From positions 1-5,670 of the forward strand of contig DASUKS010000024.1 of NCBI GenBank assembly GCA_036278595.1: DNA of 5,670 nt, in the 5' to 3' direction. Shown here one piece after another: positions 4,525 to 5,670 of the stretch (position 1 is its first letter; each line of letters starts with the position of its first letter). The translations under genes were made by a program, and so were the position numbers. The notes beneath the pieces are model-generated. The model was not told the origin of the DNA. It ran no database searches and was given only the letters and a program-made list of their open reading frames with translations. This stretch comes from JADMII01 sp036278595 (GTDB taxonomy: Bacteria; Chloroflexota; Dehalococcoidia; DSTF01; JACRBR01).

Positions 4525-4539
4525 GAGAGGGGCAACATG
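4525..4539 (+). promoter_or_regulatory. ftsZ ribosome binding site and ATG start
   Basis: The purine run GAGAGGGG (4525-4532) ends four bases before ATG (4537-4539). Together with the protein beginning only a few residues before the conserved F-D-G-L-P-P-I-K-V-I-G-V-G-G-G-G, it supports 4537 over the in-frame ATG at 4297. Confidence 0.75.
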
Positions 4540-5670
4540 GCACCGAAGAATGAATTCGATGGACTCCCGCCGATAAAAGTAATCGGCGTTGGCGGAGGTG
4601 GCTGCAACGCCGTCAACCGCATGGCCTCGGAGAAAATACCGGGCGTCGAGCTCGTCGCCGTCAACACGGACGGCCAATCGCTGATGCACATCCAGGCCGA
4701 CGTTCAGATTCGCATCGGCGACAAGCTCACCAAGGGCCTCGGCGTCGGCGGCGACCCTGCCAAGGGCCAGCAAGCCGCCGAGGAGAGCCGTGACGAGCTG
4801 CGCGAAGCCGTGCGCGACGCGGAGATGGTCTTCGTCACGTCCGGCATGGGCGGTGGCACCGGCACCGGCGCGTCGCCGATCGTCGCCGAAGTCGCCCGCG
4901 AAGCCGGCGCCCTCACCATCGGCGTCGTCACCAAGCCCTTCGGCTTCGAGGGCGGCAAGCGTGCCCAGCGCGCCGAAGAAGGTATCGCGGCTCTCGGCGA
5001 GAAAGTCGATACCCTCATCGTCATCCCCAACGACCGTCTGCTCACGCTCAGCGACGCCAAGACCACGCTCGAAGAGGCCTTCAGCAGCGCCGACGACGTC
5101 CTGCGTCAGGCCATCCAGGGCATCTCCGAGGTCATCACCCTCCCCGGCGTGATCAACCTCGACTTCGCGGACGTGCGCAAGATCATGGGCCAGGCCGGCC
5201 CCGCCCTGCTCGCCATCGGCAAAGCCCGCGGCGATAACAGGGCCGCCGAAGCCGCACGCCTCGCGGTCACGAGCCCGCTGCTCGACGTCAGCATTCGCGG
5301 CGCACGCGGCGTCCTGTTCAACGTCGTCGGCGGTAAGAGCCTCGGCATCCTCGAGGTCAACCAGGCGGCGCAGGTCATCCAGAACGTCGTCGACGCAGAC
5401 GCCGAGATCGTCTTCGGCGCCGCCATCGACGAGAGGCTCGGCGACGAGGTCAAAGTCACCGTCATCGCCACCGGCTTCGAGACGCGCGCCAACGTCATCG
5501 AGCCCGAATCCGAGTACAACGAAGAGGAAGACCTGCCTCCGGCTCCCGAACCGCGCGAGGTCGCCCACCGCGAAGTCGCGCGCTCGGACGCCCGCAGCCC
5601 CTTCGGCGCCATGCCCCAGGCCCCCGACCTCGACACCGAGCTCCCGGCCTTCCTGCGTCGCGGCGTCACC
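4537..5670 (+). CDS. ftsZ: Cell division protein FtsZ, 3' end just outside the window
   Basis: FtsZ is the tubulin-like GTPase that polymerises into the Z-ring. The 378 residues present include the N-terminal nucleotide-binding G-V-G-G-G-G-C-N-A-V-N-R-M (17-29), the tubulin signature G-G-G-T-G-T-G (105-111), T-K-P-F-G-F-E-G (132-139), N-D-R-L-L (166-170), the T7 synergy loop N-L-D-F-A-D-V-R (207-214) that completes GTP hydrolysis in the next subunit, and the C-terminal core strand E-V-K-V-T-V-I-A-T-G-F (304-314). After a short acidic/proline linker (about 322-364) comes D-T-E-L-P-A-F-L-R-R (366-375), the conserved C-terminal peptide that binds FtsA. The peptide marks the end of the protein, so only a few codons should be missing. 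The frame is open to base 5670 without a stop. Start at 4537 is preferred; an in-frame ATG at 4297 would add 80 residues. Confidence 0.97.
   Translation, partial: MAPKNEFDGLPPIKVIGVGGGGCNAVNRMASEKIPGVELVAVNTDGQSLMHIQADVQIRIGDKLTKGLGVGGDPAKGQQAAEESRDELREAVRDAEMVFVTSGMGGGTGTGASPIVAEVAREAGALTIGVVTKPFGFEGGKRAQRAEEGIAALGEKVDTLIVIPNDRLLTLSDAKTTLEEAFSSADDVLRQAIQGISEVITLPGVINLDFADVRKIMGQAGPALLAIGKARGDNRAAEAARLAVTSPLLDVSIRGARGVLFNVVGGKSLGILEVNQAAQVIQNVVDADAEIVFGAAIDERLGDEVKVTVIATGFETRANVIEPESEYNEEEDLPPAPEPREVAHREVARSDARSPFGAMPQAPDLDTELPAFLRRGVT

Larger units (their letters stand above)
4271..4536 (+). other. ftsA-ftsZ gap, open in frame with FtsZ
   Basis: This 266-base stretch contains a perfect 7-bp hairpin (4329-4347), a small 5-bp hairpin (CCGCT 4391-4395 with AGCGG 4400-4404) and a 12-bp palindrome (4503-4514). 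The ftsZ frame is open upstream from 4537 back to an ATG at 4297, with the nearest in-frame stop at 4279-4281; AGGA (4288-4291) lies five bases before that ATG. The 80 extra codons would give a Ser/Gln/Pro/Arg-rich tail. About two thirds of them (52 of 80) end in G or C, visibly less than in the FtsZ core, which argues for non-coding or recently acquired sequence. A different frame from ATG 4278 to TGA 4553 is also open and equally featureless. Confidence 0.55.

Noticed and set aside
4492..5568. Minus-strand open frame of 358 codons opposite ftsZ
   Set aside because: It mirrors the ftsZ reading frame and has the Asp/Gly/Ala-rich shadow composition; no domain is recognisable and ftsZ is certain.

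Overview
The window is part of a division and cell wall (dcw) gene cluster, read entirely on the + strand: the 3' end of murC, then murB, ftsQ, ftsA and nearly all of ftsZ, which runs off the right edge. The DNA is GC-rich and most codons end in C or G. The gene order murC-murB-ftsQ-ftsA-ftsZ, a bacterial-type FtsA with a C-terminal amphipathic helix, and many short palindromic dispersed repeats suggest a high-GC bacterium, most likely Chloroflexota (Dehalococcoidia-like). That placement is an inference from layout and style and has not been tested by a database search.

Layout. Positions 1-228 are the MurC C-terminus. Positions 229-604 are a repeat-rich gap with three good hairpins. Positions 605-1786 are MurB, which carries an in-frame insertion of about 85-90 residues compared with ordinary MurB. 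Positions 1787-2077 are an AT-richer gap with weak promoter-like features and no convincing gene. Positions 2078-2845 are FtsQ, starting at TTG behind a strong ribosome binding site. Positions 2846-3025 are a gap made largely of repeat sequence. Positions 3026-4270 are FtsA, starting at GTG. Positions 4271-4536 are a gap that is open in frame with FtsZ. Positions 4537-5670 are FtsZ, cut just after its conserved C-terminal peptide begins.

The genes work together. MurB makes UDP-N-acetylmuramic acid, MurC adds the first amino acid (L-Ala) to it, and FtsZ, FtsA and FtsQ form the Z-ring, its membrane anchor and a divisome component, coupling precursor supply to septation.

The most unusual aspect is how this otherwise standard cluster has been expanded. 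A 45-base repeat occurs once inside the MurB coding sequence and once between ftsQ and ftsA, in the same orientation and the same translated frame. All four complete gene ends carry an ATG overlapping the stop codon, as in a tightly coupled operon, yet the next recognisable gene starts 180-376 bases further on. This suggests that small elements entered or grew at coupled gene junctions. I see no new enzyme system, CRISPR array, RNA gene or transposase here.
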